Counted from the stretch's first letter, positions 15,799-24,174 are shown. The stretch is 40,014 bases of DNA from an uncultured Gammaproteobacteria bacterium (GCA_947259305.1 CAMYML010000004.1:1-40014); one strand, 5' to 3'. Notes: generated by a model not told the origin, from the letters alone. Numbers and translations are program-made.

Positions 15799-17994
15799 TC
15801 AGCCTTTGGACAGGCTCGAACTTATGGCCTGTTGTTTGTTTACGGCACCGAGGAAGTCGTTAACCGCCACCGGTCGGCCGAAAAGAAAGCCCTGCATGAT
15901 GTGACAGCCAAGGCTATCCAGGTACTCCGACTGGGCGGTGCTTTCCACGCCTTCGGCGATGACATTGATGCCGAGACCCTGCGCCATGCCGACGATGGCC
16001 GCAACCAGGGCCGCGCCCTTTTTCGAATGCTCGATTTCGGAGACGAACGAGTAATCGATTTTCACCGTGTGCACCGGTAGTTCGCGCAGATAGTTAAGCG
16101 AAGAATACCCGGTGCCGAAATCATCGATCGCAATCGATATTCCCTTGTTCGACAAAACCTGCAGCTTGTAGATACAGGACTGGATATCGCTCATGAACAT
16201 GTTTTCCGTGATCTCGATCTCGAGCCGGTTGGGTTTGATGTGCAGGTCCTCGATGTAGGCAACCAGGTTTTCCGGGAACTCTTTTTGCCGGATATCGGTG
16301 GCTGACAGGTTGACGCTGACTTTGATCTCGCTTTCCAGGAAAGTTTTATCGCTGAACAAATCGACCGCCACGCGATTGAGTACCCACTCGGTAAGCTGAT
16401 CGATGATGCTGGATTCTTCCGCGTGCGCGATAAAATAGTTTGGCGAGCGCAGGCCGAGCTTGGGATGATTCCAGCGTAGCAGGGCTTCGACGCCGACGAT
16501 CTGCTCGGTTTGCATGTCGATTTGCGGCTGGTAAAACATTTCCAGCTCGTCGTTTTTAATCGCGTTCCTGAGCCCGCTTTCGATGGATATTTTCTCGGCG
16601 GCGGCGTGTTCGAGCTTGTCGTTATAAAAGATGAAACCGTTTTTGCCGGATGACTTGACCTCGTACATCGCCATGTCGGCGTTTTTAACCAGGGTATTGA
16701 TGTCGCTTGAGTCATCCGGGTAGACCGAGATACCGATACTGACATTGACGTAGACTTCCTTGTTTTTCAAAAAGAAAGGCTGCTGCATGCTGGTGATCAA
16801 CTTTTGCGCCACGCGCTCCGCCTGTGCCCTCGAGGTGGGTTGGGGCAGTAGCAGCATGAATTCATCGCCGCCCAGCCTGGCCAGCGTATCGCCGGTTCGA
16901 ATTTCAGTCTTGAGTCGTTCGGCCACCTCGATCAGCAGTTGATCGCCCACCACGTGGCCGAAGCTGTCGTTGATCAGCTTGAACCGGTCCAGGTCGATGA
17001 ACATGACGATCAGGGCTTCACTGGTTCGTTTCGCCTGTTTGATGGCGAGATCCAGGCGATCGTAAAGCATGGCCCGGTTGGGCAGTTTGGTGAGCAGGTC
17101 GTGATAGGCCTGGTAGGTGATCAGCTTCTCGGCTTCTTTGCGGCTGGAAATATCGCGCGCGACACCGTAGGTGCCCTGGTAGCTGCCAACCACTTTTTTC
17201 TCCTTCGAGTCGACCGAGTAAATGCCCATCGAGTTGAGCTCGATCGGGCAGGTCGTGACCTCGAAAGGCCGCTCGGGATCCAGCGGATTGCATTTCAGAC
17301 GGAGTTCGATATTCCGGTTCGAACGACTTTCCCGACGGCGCTCGTTAAAAACGTACTCCGCTTTCAGGTGGTCTTCCTCGATCACAAATTCGCTGTAGTG
17401 CTTGCCGATCAGGTCGGTTTTGTCGTAGCCCAGCAGCCTGGTCACGCTGTCGTTAACAAAGGTGAATTTGCCCGTAAGGTCCAGTATGTAAATCAGGTCG
17501 GGCGAGTTATCCACCATGTAACGATGCAATTGCTCGGAATGTTTGAGGCGGCTCTGGATTTGCGATTTTTCTTCCTCGATGCGCGACCTGTCCAGCGCGT
17601 TGCGGATCGCGTGTTCCAGTTCATCGAAGTTGTAGGGTTTTTTGAAAATATCGTAGGCGCCAAGCCGCATCGCCTCGGTGACCTTGTTAAGCGAAGCCTC
17701 ACCGCTGATGACAATGACGGGCGTTGTCAGCCTTTGATCGCGGATAAAGGATAGAACCTGGTCACCTGATTTTCTCGGCATGTTGAGATCCAGGATGATC
17801 AGGTTGAATTGCCGCTTTTGAATGAGTCCTATCGCCTGATCGCCGTCTTCGGCCTCGGTAATATCGGTCCAGCTTCGCTGCAGCAGCCCGATCAGGCTTT
17901 CACGCGCGCGTTTTTCATCATCCACCACCAGAAAAGAGACCGGCTTGTCCAGGTGCCGGGCTTGTTCTTCAAAATCGATCAAGGAAGTCTCCAT
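15799..17994 (-). CDS. response regulator with REC-PAS-GGDEF-EAL domains (c-di-GMP turnover)
   Basis: The 731-residue protein begins with a receiver domain (acidic pair D25-D26, phospho-acceptor Asp69 in LIILDLNMPRKSG). A PAS domain (about 150-280, VDNSPDLIYILDL, LLGYDKTDLIG) follows. The GGDEF domain has an intact active site, GGDEF 375-379. It also has an allosteric I-site of the RxxD type (RTGD) at the usual five-residue spacing. The EAL domain has EALLRW (E503), ITEN, DDFGTGYSSL and AEGVES, all expected for active phosphodiesterases. So both synthesis and breakdown of c-di-GMP are possible. The gene starts 18 bp after the kinase gene, so it is the likely receiver of its phosphate. No strong Shine-Dalgarno is visible. 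Confidence 0.93.
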   Translation of the reverse strand: METSLIDFEEQARHLDKPVSFLVVDDEKRARESLIGLLQRSWTDITEAEDGDQAIGLIQKRQFNLIILDLNMPRKSGDQVLSFIRDQRLTTPVIVISGEASLNKVTEAMRLGAYDIFKKPYNFDELEHAIRNALDRSRIEEEKSQIQSRLKHSEQLHRYMVDNSPDLIYILDLTGKFTFVNDSVTRLLGYDKTDLIGKHYSEFVIEEDHLKAEYVFNERRRESRSNRNIELRLKCNPLDPERPFEVTTCPIELNSMGIYSVDSKEKKVVGSYQGTYGVARDISSRKEAEKLITYQAYHDLLTKLPNRAMLYDRLDLAIKQAKRTSEALIVMFIDLDRFKLINDSFGHVVGDQLLIEVAERLKTEIRTGDTLARLGGDEFMLLLPQPTSRAQAERVAQKLITSMQQPFFLKNKEVYVNVSIGISVYPDDSSDINTLVKNADMAMYEVKSSGKNGFIFYNDKLEHAAAEKISIESGLRNAIKNDELEMFYQPQIDMQTEQIVGVEALLRWNHPKLGLRSPNYFIAHAEESSIIDQLTEWVLNRVAVDLFSDKTFLESEIKVSVNLSATDIRQKEFPENLVAYIEDLHIKPNRLEIEITENMFMSDIQSCIYKLQVLSNKGISIAIDDFGTGYSSLNYLRELPVHTVKIDYSFVSEIEHSKKGAALVAAIVGMAQGLGINVIAEGVESTAQSEYLDSLGCHIMQGFLFGRPVAVNDFLGAVNKQQAISSSLSKG

Positions 17995-18012
17995 ATTAGT
18001 AAGGCAATAGGG

Positions 18013-20124
18013 TTACTGTTTGAGTGATAACGGAATCGACACTTCGAATAAAGCGCCACCGACTTCGTTTTTCGCGTATTTAATCTGGCCTTTGAAGGCT
18101 CTCAAAATATCGGCCACGACTGACAATCCCAGACCCCGGCCGGCGCCCTCTTTAGCGCTTACCAGTGGCGAGAACAGCAGGCTGCGGGTTTTGGTGTTGA
18201 TGCCTCTACCGCGATCCGAAATGGAAAACTGGGCATAAATCTTGCCGTCGATATTGGTAAAATTCCGGCTGGATACCATGATCGCAGCATCGTCGGCCTG
18301 CGCTTCAACCGCGTTTTTCACCAGGTTGAGCACGATCTGACGGAAAGCGTCACGGGTTACGTCGATCTCGGCGTCGGTTGGATCGAGGTCCCACATGATT
18401 TGAATTTCCCGTTCCGGGCTTATGGCCTTGACGTATAGCGGGATGCTGCCCTGCAGTTCGGTGTTCAGCATCACGGCCTCGGGCTCGACCTCGCCGCCGT
18501 CCTTGAAATTTATAACAATATTGCGAACGCGCTGCAGTTCTTCCTTCAGTATCCCGATTTCCTTGTCACTGCCGGTGCCTCCCGACCTTGCGTTGACGAT
18601 ATCGATGTAATTACCGATCACGCTCAGCGGGTTGCTGATCTCGTGAATCAACTTGTCGATTTCCCTTTGTTCCTGCTCGTTTTTCACGCCCTGCCGTCCC
18701 TGGATGGGCATGTGCTTTATCCAGGTTTCGGCGATGTCTTCCAGGTAGCTGGATATGATGTCGGCCAGCTTCTCCAGGTTGTTGCGCTGCGTTTTATGGC
18801 AACCGACCACAATCGTGCCGATGGCCTCGGTGTCGTAAACCAGCGGAAAGCAGAGTGCAATATGGTGGTTCAGCCGGTGAATGATCTGGCGGTCGGGGAC
18901 GGGCGATTTCCGATGGTCCGGGCCTTCGGCTTCGATCCACAGCTGGCGTTTTTCGAGATAGCTTCGCACCGCCTGGCTTTGGTTGTTTTCGAGCGAAAAT
19001 CTGCACAACGGATCGACCGGTTTAACCTCGTGCAAACTCAAGGATTCCGGGGCCTGGGGGTCATGGTAGAGCAGCGCCAGATGCGAGATCGAAAAATATA
19101 ACTGCATATCCCGCGCCACTTTCGCGAGCAGCTTGCCCGGGGTATTCAAAATCGTCGGATAGGTTTCTTCAGCGCTTATGACCTTGATCAGTGAAGCATC
19201 CCTGATTTTGCGCGCGAGCTTGACGGTTTCCTTTTCGATATCCTTGGATAATTGATCCTGGGTCAGGCTCTTTGACCGCGGCAGGCTGATGCCGAGTTTT
19301 TTGGCGGTCTGGGTGACCTTGTCGTGAACGTGAATATAGATATCCTTTAAATCTTTATGCTCGATCAGGGCCGAACGCCATTTGGGGTCGGCGCTGCCGG
19401 CCTCGCACCAGTGGCGGGCAATCTGGCTGGCCTCGGCGACGATCCGGCACAGAATGTCGCTGCCCTGCAGTTGGACCTCGTCTTCGTGGTGAAAACGGAC
19501 CGCGTCTGCGATCGCGGGGCTCAGGCTGGGCCAGCGTTCGATAATACCGGCGCCCAGTTCGGTATGGCTGATGCCGAACTTGGAAATTTCCTGGGCGATG
19601 GTTTCGGCCTCGGTCGTCGAATTAATGATTTTGATGTACTGATCGTGATACTTGGCGTCAAACACGATCTGGCCGATATCATGCAGCAAGCCCGCCAGGT
19701 AGGCATCCTGGGGATACTCGTAGCCGAGCGCGATGGCGATGTCCCTGGCGAACACGGCGCAATAAATAGAGTCCAGCCAGGCGTTGCAGATGTATTTTTT
19801 CTGGGATTCGATCAGCCCGGCAAAGAGTTGCTGTATCGACGAGGTCGCCACCATGGTTTTTACCTGCGCATGGCCGATCAGCGTTACCGCCTGCTCCAGG
19901 TTTTTCAGGGGCTGGTTGATCGCGAATGCGCTGGAATTTGCGGCCATGATCAACTTGCTGGTAAGGGCGGCGTCTATGCTGATCAAGTCGGCCAGCTCGC
20001 CCAGCGAACTATCCGGGTCGTGGCAAATATCCAGCAATTTACAAAGGACATGTGGGGGGCTAGGCAGCCTCACCAATTCCATTGATTCTAATAGCGATTG
20101 TGGCGGACTTCCTAGTTCATACAT
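18013..20124 (-). CDS. HDOD-sensor-histidine kinase hybrid signalling protein
   Basis: The 703-residue product opens with an HDOD domain (about 15-215; LPSPPHVLCKLLDI, then LAGLLHDIGQIVFD). A central region resembling a GAF sensor (about 320-460) follows. The C-terminal kinase part has a dimerisation helix LIHEISNPLSVIG with a candidate phospho-accepting His494. The ATPase domain carries an N-box NLVKNAVEAQ, a G1 box DRGRGI and a G2 box GAGRGLGLSVV. No transmembrane segment is evident, so it is probably cytoplasmic. It is co-transcribed with the REC-PAS-GGDEF-EAL gene, which suggests a two-component pathway to c-di-GMP. The single plausible start is the ATG at 20124; the ribosome binding site is weak. 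Confidence 0.9.
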   Translation of the reverse strand: MYELGSPPQSLLESMELVRLPSPPHVLCKLLDICHDPDSSLGELADLISIDAALTSKLIMAANSSAFAINQPLKNLEQAVTLIGHAQVKTMVATSSIQQLFAGLIESQKKYICNAWLDSIYCAVFARDIAIALGYEYPQDAYLAGLLHDIGQIVFDAKYHDQYIKIINSTTEAETIAQEISKFGISHTELGAGIIERWPSLSPAIADAVRFHHEDEVQLQGSDILCRIVAEASQIARHWCEAGSADPKWRSALIEHKDLKDIYIHVHDKVTQTAKKLGISLPRSKSLTQDQLSKDIEKETVKLARKIRDASLIKVISAEETYPTILNTPGKLLAKVARDMQLYFSISHLALLYHDPQAPESLSLHEVKPVDPLCRFSLENNQSQAVRSYLEKRQLWIEAEGPDHRKSPVPDRQIIHRLNHHIALCFPLVYDTEAIGTIVVGCHKTQRNNLEKLADIISSYLEDIAETWIKHMPIQGRQGVKNEQEQREIDKLIHEISNPLSVIGNYIDIVNARSGGTGSDKEIGILKEELQRVRNIVINFKDGGEVEPEAVMLNTELQGSIPLYVKAISPEREIQIMWDLDPTDAEIDVTRDAFRQIVLNLVKNAVEAQADDAAIMVSSRNFTNIDGKIYAQFSISDRGRGINTKTRSLLFSPLVSAKEGAGRGLGLSVVADILRAFKGQIKYAKNEVGGALFEVSIPLSLKQ

Positions 20125-20458
20125 TACGGAGTTTCTTATTTAAAGTCTCGGAAGAAGCAGGAACCGAAATACTATACTACATTTCTGTGCCTGATTTGCG
20201 CCTGGTCAGGACAATTTGTCGGAAAACGGCGCAAGACGATGTCAAACCGTACTATCGCATATCAGGGTAAACTAAGGAGGCCGATCACAGTTTTGCCAGT
20301 TATTGAATGCCAGGGCCGACCTGTCAGAGCGGCCTCAGACCGCCCTCTACTGGCCGTGGCTGTGCCCGGAATGGCTCAAGCCGCCAGCCACGATTACGGT
20401 GGTCGCTGCCCGGCTGCGATAAGACAGGGTAACTGGCACTTGGAATACAAAGGTTCGT

Positions 20459-20623
20459 ATGAGTCCCCGGCAAGCGGAAGAGGTTGCGGCAGTGGCGGCA
20501 TGCGCTGACTTTCTGCAGTGCCTGCCCGGTAAGGCCCTCGCAGAGGCGACAGATCCGAAAATCGGCTACTTCAATAATCCTCGTTTCATTGTCGCGGGAC
20601 AGAATCAGACCGATAGCCAATAG
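20459..20623 (+). CDS. possible small protein of 54 residues, unknown
   Basis: AAAGG stands five bases before an ATG that opens a 54-codon frame ending in TAG. The peptide has an amphipathic N-terminal helix (RQAEEVAAVAACADFLQCL) and ends PKIGYFNNPRFIVAGQ. I do not recognise it. An antisense frame over the same bases carries two CxxC pairs (CRLC and CRHC, 13 residues apart), which could be a zinc ribbon, but it has only a TTG start without a Shine-Dalgarno. At most one of the two is likely to be real; the plus-strand ORF has the better start signals. Confidence 0.35.
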   Translation: MSPRQAEEVAAVAACADFLQCLPGKALAEATDPKIGYFNNPRFIVAGQNQTDSQ

Positions 20624-20761
20624 CCGACATTCCCCGTGGTACGGAGACGGCAGCGGCACATTGAGCTGGTTTGAATTGCACACATCGGGCGAAGCTGGCA
20701 ACAGCGGTCGGGATTGTTAAGCGTTTTCTTGCGCCGCGTCTCAATCACGCGCAAGTTTCGC

Positions 20762-20767
20762 TATAAT
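20762..20767 (+). promoter_or_regulatory. perfect -10 hexamer before arfB
   Basis: TATAAT lies 26 bases before the arfB start, which would give a short leader. No good -35 element is seen at 16-18 bp upstream (TCTCAA), so the promoter call rests on the -10 alone. Confidence 0.4.
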
Positions 20768-20792
20768 CCGGTTTTTACCTGGAATGCCGGCA

Positions 20793-21206
20793 ATGCTGCA
20801 AATCTCTCGCAATGTTGAAATCCCCGGTGACGAGATCGAGTTGTCGGCCATTCGCGCCCAGGGCGCCGGCGGGCAGAACGTTAACAAGGTGTCGTCGGCG
20901 ATTCATTTACGTTTCGATATCAATGCCTCGTCGCTGCCCGATTTTTACAAACAACGCCTGCTGCTGTTGCGCGATCGACGTATCAGCAAGGATGGCGTGG
21001 TTATCATCAAGGCGCAGCAATACCGGACCCAGGAGAAAAACCGGCAGGCGGCGCTCGATCGGCTGCAGGAATTAATCCAGGCGGTGGCGGTCGTACGCAA
21101 GGCCAGAAAGCCGACCAAACCGAGCAAGCGCTCGCAGAGCAAACGTCTCGATTCCAAAACCCGCCACGGCAAGACCAAGTCGTTGCGCGGCAAGGTTAGC
21201 GAATAA
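20793..21206 (+). CDS. arfB: alternative ribosome-rescue factor B (peptidyl-tRNA hydrolase)
   Basis: ArfB hydrolyses peptidyl-tRNA on ribosomes stalled at the end of broken mRNAs. The catalytic motif GAGGQNVNK is present. With the ATG at 20793 the GGQ glutamine falls at residue 28, as in E. coli ArfB (YaeJ). The N-terminus MLQISRNVEIP also aligns with MIVISRHVAIP. This is why I prefer 20793 over the in-frame ATG at 20784. The C-terminal tail is rich in Lys and Arg (RKARKPTKPSKRSQSKR), matching the segment that inserts into the empty mRNA channel. The product is about 137 residues, close to the family size. The gene stands alone. Confidence 0.96.
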   Translation: MLQISRNVEIPGDEIELSAIRAQGAGGQNVNKVSSAIHLRFDINASSLPDFYKQRLLLLRDRRISKDGVVIIKAQQYRTQEKNRQAALDRLQELIQAVAVVRKARKPTKPSKRSQSKRLDSKTRHGKTKSLRGKVSE

Positions 21207-21245
21207 CCGACTGTAGAATCTGTCTCTTATTCATGACCACGAATC

Positions 21246-21311
21246 ATCCCGGCCAGGAAGCCGGGATCATGCAATGGGTGCGCGTAACAAGGTCTCCGCG
21301 TGCGCGGGGAC
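21246..21311. repeat. REP-like pair of palindromes downstream of arfB
   Basis: Two hairpins stand side by side: ATCCCGGC/GCCGGGAT (21246-21253 with 21260-21267, 6-base loop) and GTCTCCGCG/CGCGGGGAC (21292-21300 with 21303-21311). The GC-rich cores with ATCCCGG and GGGGAC ends resemble extragenic palindromic repeats of gamma- and other proteobacteria. Lying between two converging genes, they may also act as a transcription barrier, although no T-tract follows. Confidence 0.55.
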
Positions 21312-21344
21312 GACTCAAACTGCTGGCAACTGTCGCCGCTAATT

Positions 21345-21860
21345 CTAGGATTTGATCTTTTTCATTCCTTTGGCCGCCAGCCTTCTGATTTTCGCGATCT
21401 GTTGTTTTTCCCAGCGCTGACCAGCGGCCACCATCATTTTGGCTTTTTTCTCACCCAGCTTCAATAATTCCTGCTCGCGTTTCAGTGCCGCCTTGAGGTT
21501 CCCGTTGAGCGCGTCGATTTCAGCCTTTGCAGCTGCCTTGGCCAATTTGATTTCGTCCCTGGCGGCGGAGCGCGCGCTCCTGAGCGTGGCCTTTGTCGCC
21601 TTTAAATCCGCGCGCAGCTGTTTGAGTAACGCTTGCCGGGAACTGGCGGCGGCCTTGCGCTTGGTTACGACGCGTTTCTTTTTAATCGCTGCTTTACTGG
21701 TGGCGGCCTTTTTGACCGACGCGACTTTGCGTTTCGGCGCGGCCTTTTTCTTGACCGAGGTTGATTTCACTTTTGCAGAGGCTTTTTTCCCTATTGCCTT
21801 TTTCGCGGTAGCTTTCTTTTTAACAGCTGACTTTTTGATCGTGGGCATATTAAAAACCAT
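21345..21860 (-). CDS. histone-H1-like Lys/Ala-rich protein with helical C-terminus
   Basis: The 171-residue protein has an N-terminal half made almost entirely of Lys, Ala, Ser, Thr and Val in short repeats (KKSAVKKKATAKKAIGKKAS and similar), like bacterial H1-like DNA-binding proteins such as AlgP or HctB types. The C-terminal half is a long charged helix (LLKQLRADLKATKATLRSA onward) ending in another basic patch. It is probably nucleoid-associated, with the basic tail contacting DNA. I kept the upstream ATG at 21860; the internal ATG at 21848 (MPTIKK) is equally possible, since neither has a good Shine-Dalgarno. It converges on arfB, with the REP-like pair in between. Confidence 0.8.
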   Translation of the reverse strand: MVFNMPTIKKSAVKKKATAKKAIGKKASAKVKSTSVKKKAAPKRKVASVKKAATSKAAIKKKRVVTKRKAAASSRQALLKQLRADLKATKATLRSARSAARDEIKLAKAAAKAEIDALNGNLKAALKREQELLKLGEKKAKMMVAAGQRWEKQQIAKIRRLAAKGMKKIKS

Positions 21861-22205
21861 GAGAGTTGATTAAGGGCCTCCAGAGTACAGAAAACAGGCG
21901 GGCTTATAAAGCGACTACTGTTATCAATTTGAAAGCTGCCATCCCGCGGCTTGACCCGATGTGTCGGACCGGCGGGATCCAGCTTTAACAGGAAACATTT
22001 GCCCCGGGTGTCAGGCAGGAGACTAACGCTATCACTTCGATGGGCAATGTTGCACAATTAGCGGATTCGAGTCGCGTGCGAAGCAGGGCGGCCGTAGCTG
22101 CCGGATAACACGAACTCCGAATCGAACGCAACACCAACGCTTTTCGCAGTATAGATACGCAGGCAGCGAGTTGGGCAAAAGAAACCAACTGATCAGGGGG
22201 ATGAC
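21861..22205. other. 345-bp gap between divergent genes
   Basis: This stretch lies between the H1-like gene (minus) and the patatin gene (plus). It must carry promoters for both, though I cannot place them with confidence. It holds the palindromic element at 21932-21986. Just before the patatin ATG there is a good ribosome binding site (CAGGGGG). No convincing gene was found. Confidence 0.5.
21932..21986. repeat. 55-bp nested palindrome, REP-like
   Basis: Nested complementary arms are AAAGCT (21932-21937) with AGCTTT (21981-21986), then ATCCCGC (21941-21947) with GCGGGAT (21972-21978), then CCGA (21956-21959) with TCGG (21964-21967) around a TGTG loop. The ATCCCGC core resembles that of the palindromes at 21246-21311, so both may belong to one family of extragenic repeats. 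Confidence 0.6.
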
Positions 22206-24044
22206 ATGGAAGATGCAAAAAGCAATCGACGCCTGGGGCTGGCGTTGTCGGGTGGCGGTTTCCGCGCTTCGTTTTATCACATCGGTGTGCTGGCGAGGAT
22301 GGCAGAACTCGGCATGCTTCGACAGGTGGAATCCATCTCCACGGTTTCGGGTGGCTCCATCGTCGGCGCGGCCTATTACCTGTTGTTGAAAAAACTGTTG
22401 GAAAGCAAAACCGACAGCGAAATCACCAACCAGGATTACGTCGACCTGGTGCAGCGGCTCGAGGTGCATTTTCTCGGCGCGGTACAGCAAAACCTGCGCA
22501 TGCGCACCTTCGCCAACCCGCTGAAAAATCTGAAAATGTCGAAGGCGAACTACTCGCGCTCCGATACCATCGGCGAGATCTACGAAAAGTATATTTACGA
22601 TCCCCTGCTCGACGTCGGCGATCGACGTCTAACCATGGGCGACCTGCTTATCACGCCCAATGGGATCGAAGGGAAATTTCATCCGAAGGATGCAACCGTC
22701 GGCAATTCGGCGCGGCAGTGTAAGGTGCCGATATTGATCCTGAACGCTACCAGCCTCAACAGCGGCCACAACTGGATATTTACCGCCACCAGTATGGGCG
22801 AAGTGCCGCCTCGCAACCTGAACTTTCGTGATATCGACAAGAAAGACCGCTACCGGCGCGTGCGATACGATGACATTGATCCGGACATGCGCGCCCCGAG
22901 TTTCAAGCTGGGCAACGCGGTTGCGGCATCGGCCGGAGTGCCGGGCCTGTTTCCACCGATGGCGGTCTCCGGTCTATACAGCGAGCGGCGAGTGCAACTG
23001 GTTGACGGCGGGGTTTACGATAACCAGGGTATCGCCGGGTTACTCGATCCCGACTGGACCTGTACCGATTTCGTCATTAGCGACGCCGCGGGGCAGAGCG
23101 ACGCCACCGACAATCCCGATACCGACACCCTGCCGGTGCTGATCGCCAGTAGCGGCGTCATGGGCGGGCGGGTGCGCGAGGAGATGGTCAACAGCCTGCA
23201 GATATCTCATGGCAGCGAAAAATTCGCCTATTTTCATCTGACCCGCGGCCTGTTTGCGCGCGACATTGTATTTAACAAAGGCGGAGTTTCCAGCAAGCCT
23301 GGTGAAAAAATGAAGGAGGACATCGTCGAATCCGAAAAGGAATTTGAAGTCACCCAGGAAGCGCAGGAGAAACTTGCCCATATTCGCACCGACCTGGATT
23401 CGTTCACCGATGTCGAAGCCGGCTGCCTGCAGGCGGATGCCTACCAGATGTCCAAGCCGCGCCTGCTCAAGCTGAAAGATTACCTGGCGCCGGAGCCGCT
23501 CGCCGGCAACTGGCAATTCAGCCGCTACCTGCCGGCGCTGAAAAATGGCGATGCGATGACGTTGAAGCACCTGGACCTGGGTCGTCACCAGTTCCTCAAA
23601 CCCCTGCTGTATGTCTTCAATGGCGCGACCAGTGTCGCTAAGGCGCTGGGTTTACTGGTGGTCAGTATTCCGCTGATCGCGAGCCTGATCGTTATTTTCT
23701 GGGCGATCGGATGGGCCTTAAAAAAATCCGGTATCGACGTCTACAGGATTCTCGCCGATGAAGTCGAGCGGCAGACTTTCCTTAGTGAGGTCGGGCCCTG
23801 GATATATACCATCGTCATATCGCTGATCCTGTCGTTTATCCTGTCGAAGCTGGCCGACCTGTTGATTCGAGGCAGCGGCAAATGGGCCAGCAGGATTCAG
23901 AAGCTGTTGAAAAGCCCGATGTCGCTGATCACCGGTTTTTTCGTCAGGGCGCTGCTGCCGGTCGTGTTCTCGATACCCATCATCATTTATCTTTACACCG
24001 TCGATCGCTACTTCATCAAGCAGATGGGCAAGCTGGACGGATAA
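22206..24044 (+). CDS. patatin-like phospholipase with C-terminal membrane helices
   Basis: Patatin-type enzymes hydrolyse acyl esters with a Ser-Asp dyad. The 612-residue product has the glycine-rich oxyanion loop GLALSGGGFRASFYH (11-25), the nucleophile motif VSGGSIVGA (Ser51) and the Asp motif LVDGGVYDNQG (Asp267). The central part holds a variable cap. About 120 C-terminal residues contain three to four hydrophobic segments (LGLLVVSIPLIASLIVIFWA; IYTIVISLILSFILSKLADL; ALLPVVFSIPIIIYLY), which should anchor it in the membrane. There is no signal peptide, so the catalytic domain probably faces the cytoplasm. A CAGGGGG Shine-Dalgarno supports the ATG at 22206. It stands alone between the H1-like gene and gnd. 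Confidence 0.9.
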   Translation: MEDAKSNRRLGLALSGGGFRASFYHIGVLARMAELGMLRQVESISTVSGGSIVGAAYYLLLKKLLESKTDSEITNQDYVDLVQRLEVHFLGAVQQNLRMRTFANPLKNLKMSKANYSRSDTIGEIYEKYIYDPLLDVGDRRLTMGDLLITPNGIEGKFHPKDATVGNSARQCKVPILILNATSLNSGHNWIFTATSMGEVPPRNLNFRDIDKKDRYRRVRYDDIDPDMRAPSFKLGNAVAASAGVPGLFPPMAVSGLYSERRVQLVDGGVYDNQGIAGLLDPDWTCTDFVISDAAGQSDATDNPDTDTLPVLIASSGVMGGRVREEMVNSLQISHGSEKFAYFHLTRGLFARDIVFNKGGVSSKPGEKMKEDIVESEKEFEVTQEAQEKLAHIRTDLDSFTDVEAGCLQADAYQMSKPRLLKLKDYLAPEPLAGNWQFSRYLPALKNGDAMTLKHLDLGRHQFLKPLLYVFNGATSVAKALGLLVVSIPLIASLIVIFWAIGWALKKSGIDVYRILADEVERQTFLSEVGPWIYTIVISLILSFILSKLADLLIRGSGKWASRIQKLLKSPMSLITGFFVRALLPVVFSIPIIIYLYTVDRYFIKQMGKLDG

Positions 24045-24174
24045 CTTACCCGGCCTGTACTTAACCGCATACCGAATTTTCGGATAAGCCGCGCATCCTG
24101 AGCCGGGAGGTTGGTACTGGTGCGCTCGAGTCGGTGTTATCATGCCGCGTTTACCTTATGAAGATTCCGCGAAT

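Larger units (their letters stand above)
20125..20783. other. 659-bp region between divergent units, with a possible small ORF
   Basis: No recognised gene family occurs here. It should hold the promoter of the minus-strand kinase operon and, at its right end, the arfB promoter. An AGGAGG at 20275-20280 is followed only by a poorly spaced TTG. The strongest coding candidate is the 54-codon ORF at 20459-20623. A minus-strand frame across the same bases (20324-20701) has a CxxC-x13-CxxC pattern but no good start. Confidence 0.5.

Noticed and set aside
20324-20701. Minus-strand frame with CxxC-x13-CxxC, possible zinc ribbon
   Set aside because: Only a TTG start without Shine-Dalgarno, and a better-supported plus-strand small ORF overlaps it; kept only as a finding.
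22032-22490. 152-codon minus-strand frame at the start of the patatin gene
   Set aside because: Antisense to the conserved N-terminus of the patatin and without a known domain.
24049-24107. CCCGGC/GCCGGG arms with an inner CCGAA/TTCGG hairpin between the patatin gene and gnd
   Set aside because: Arms are short and far apart with no T-tract, so neither a terminator nor a repeat can be supported.
24142-24174. Upstream ATG for gnd
   Set aside because: Adds 11 residues with no counterpart in Gnd proteins; 24175 aligns with the family start.
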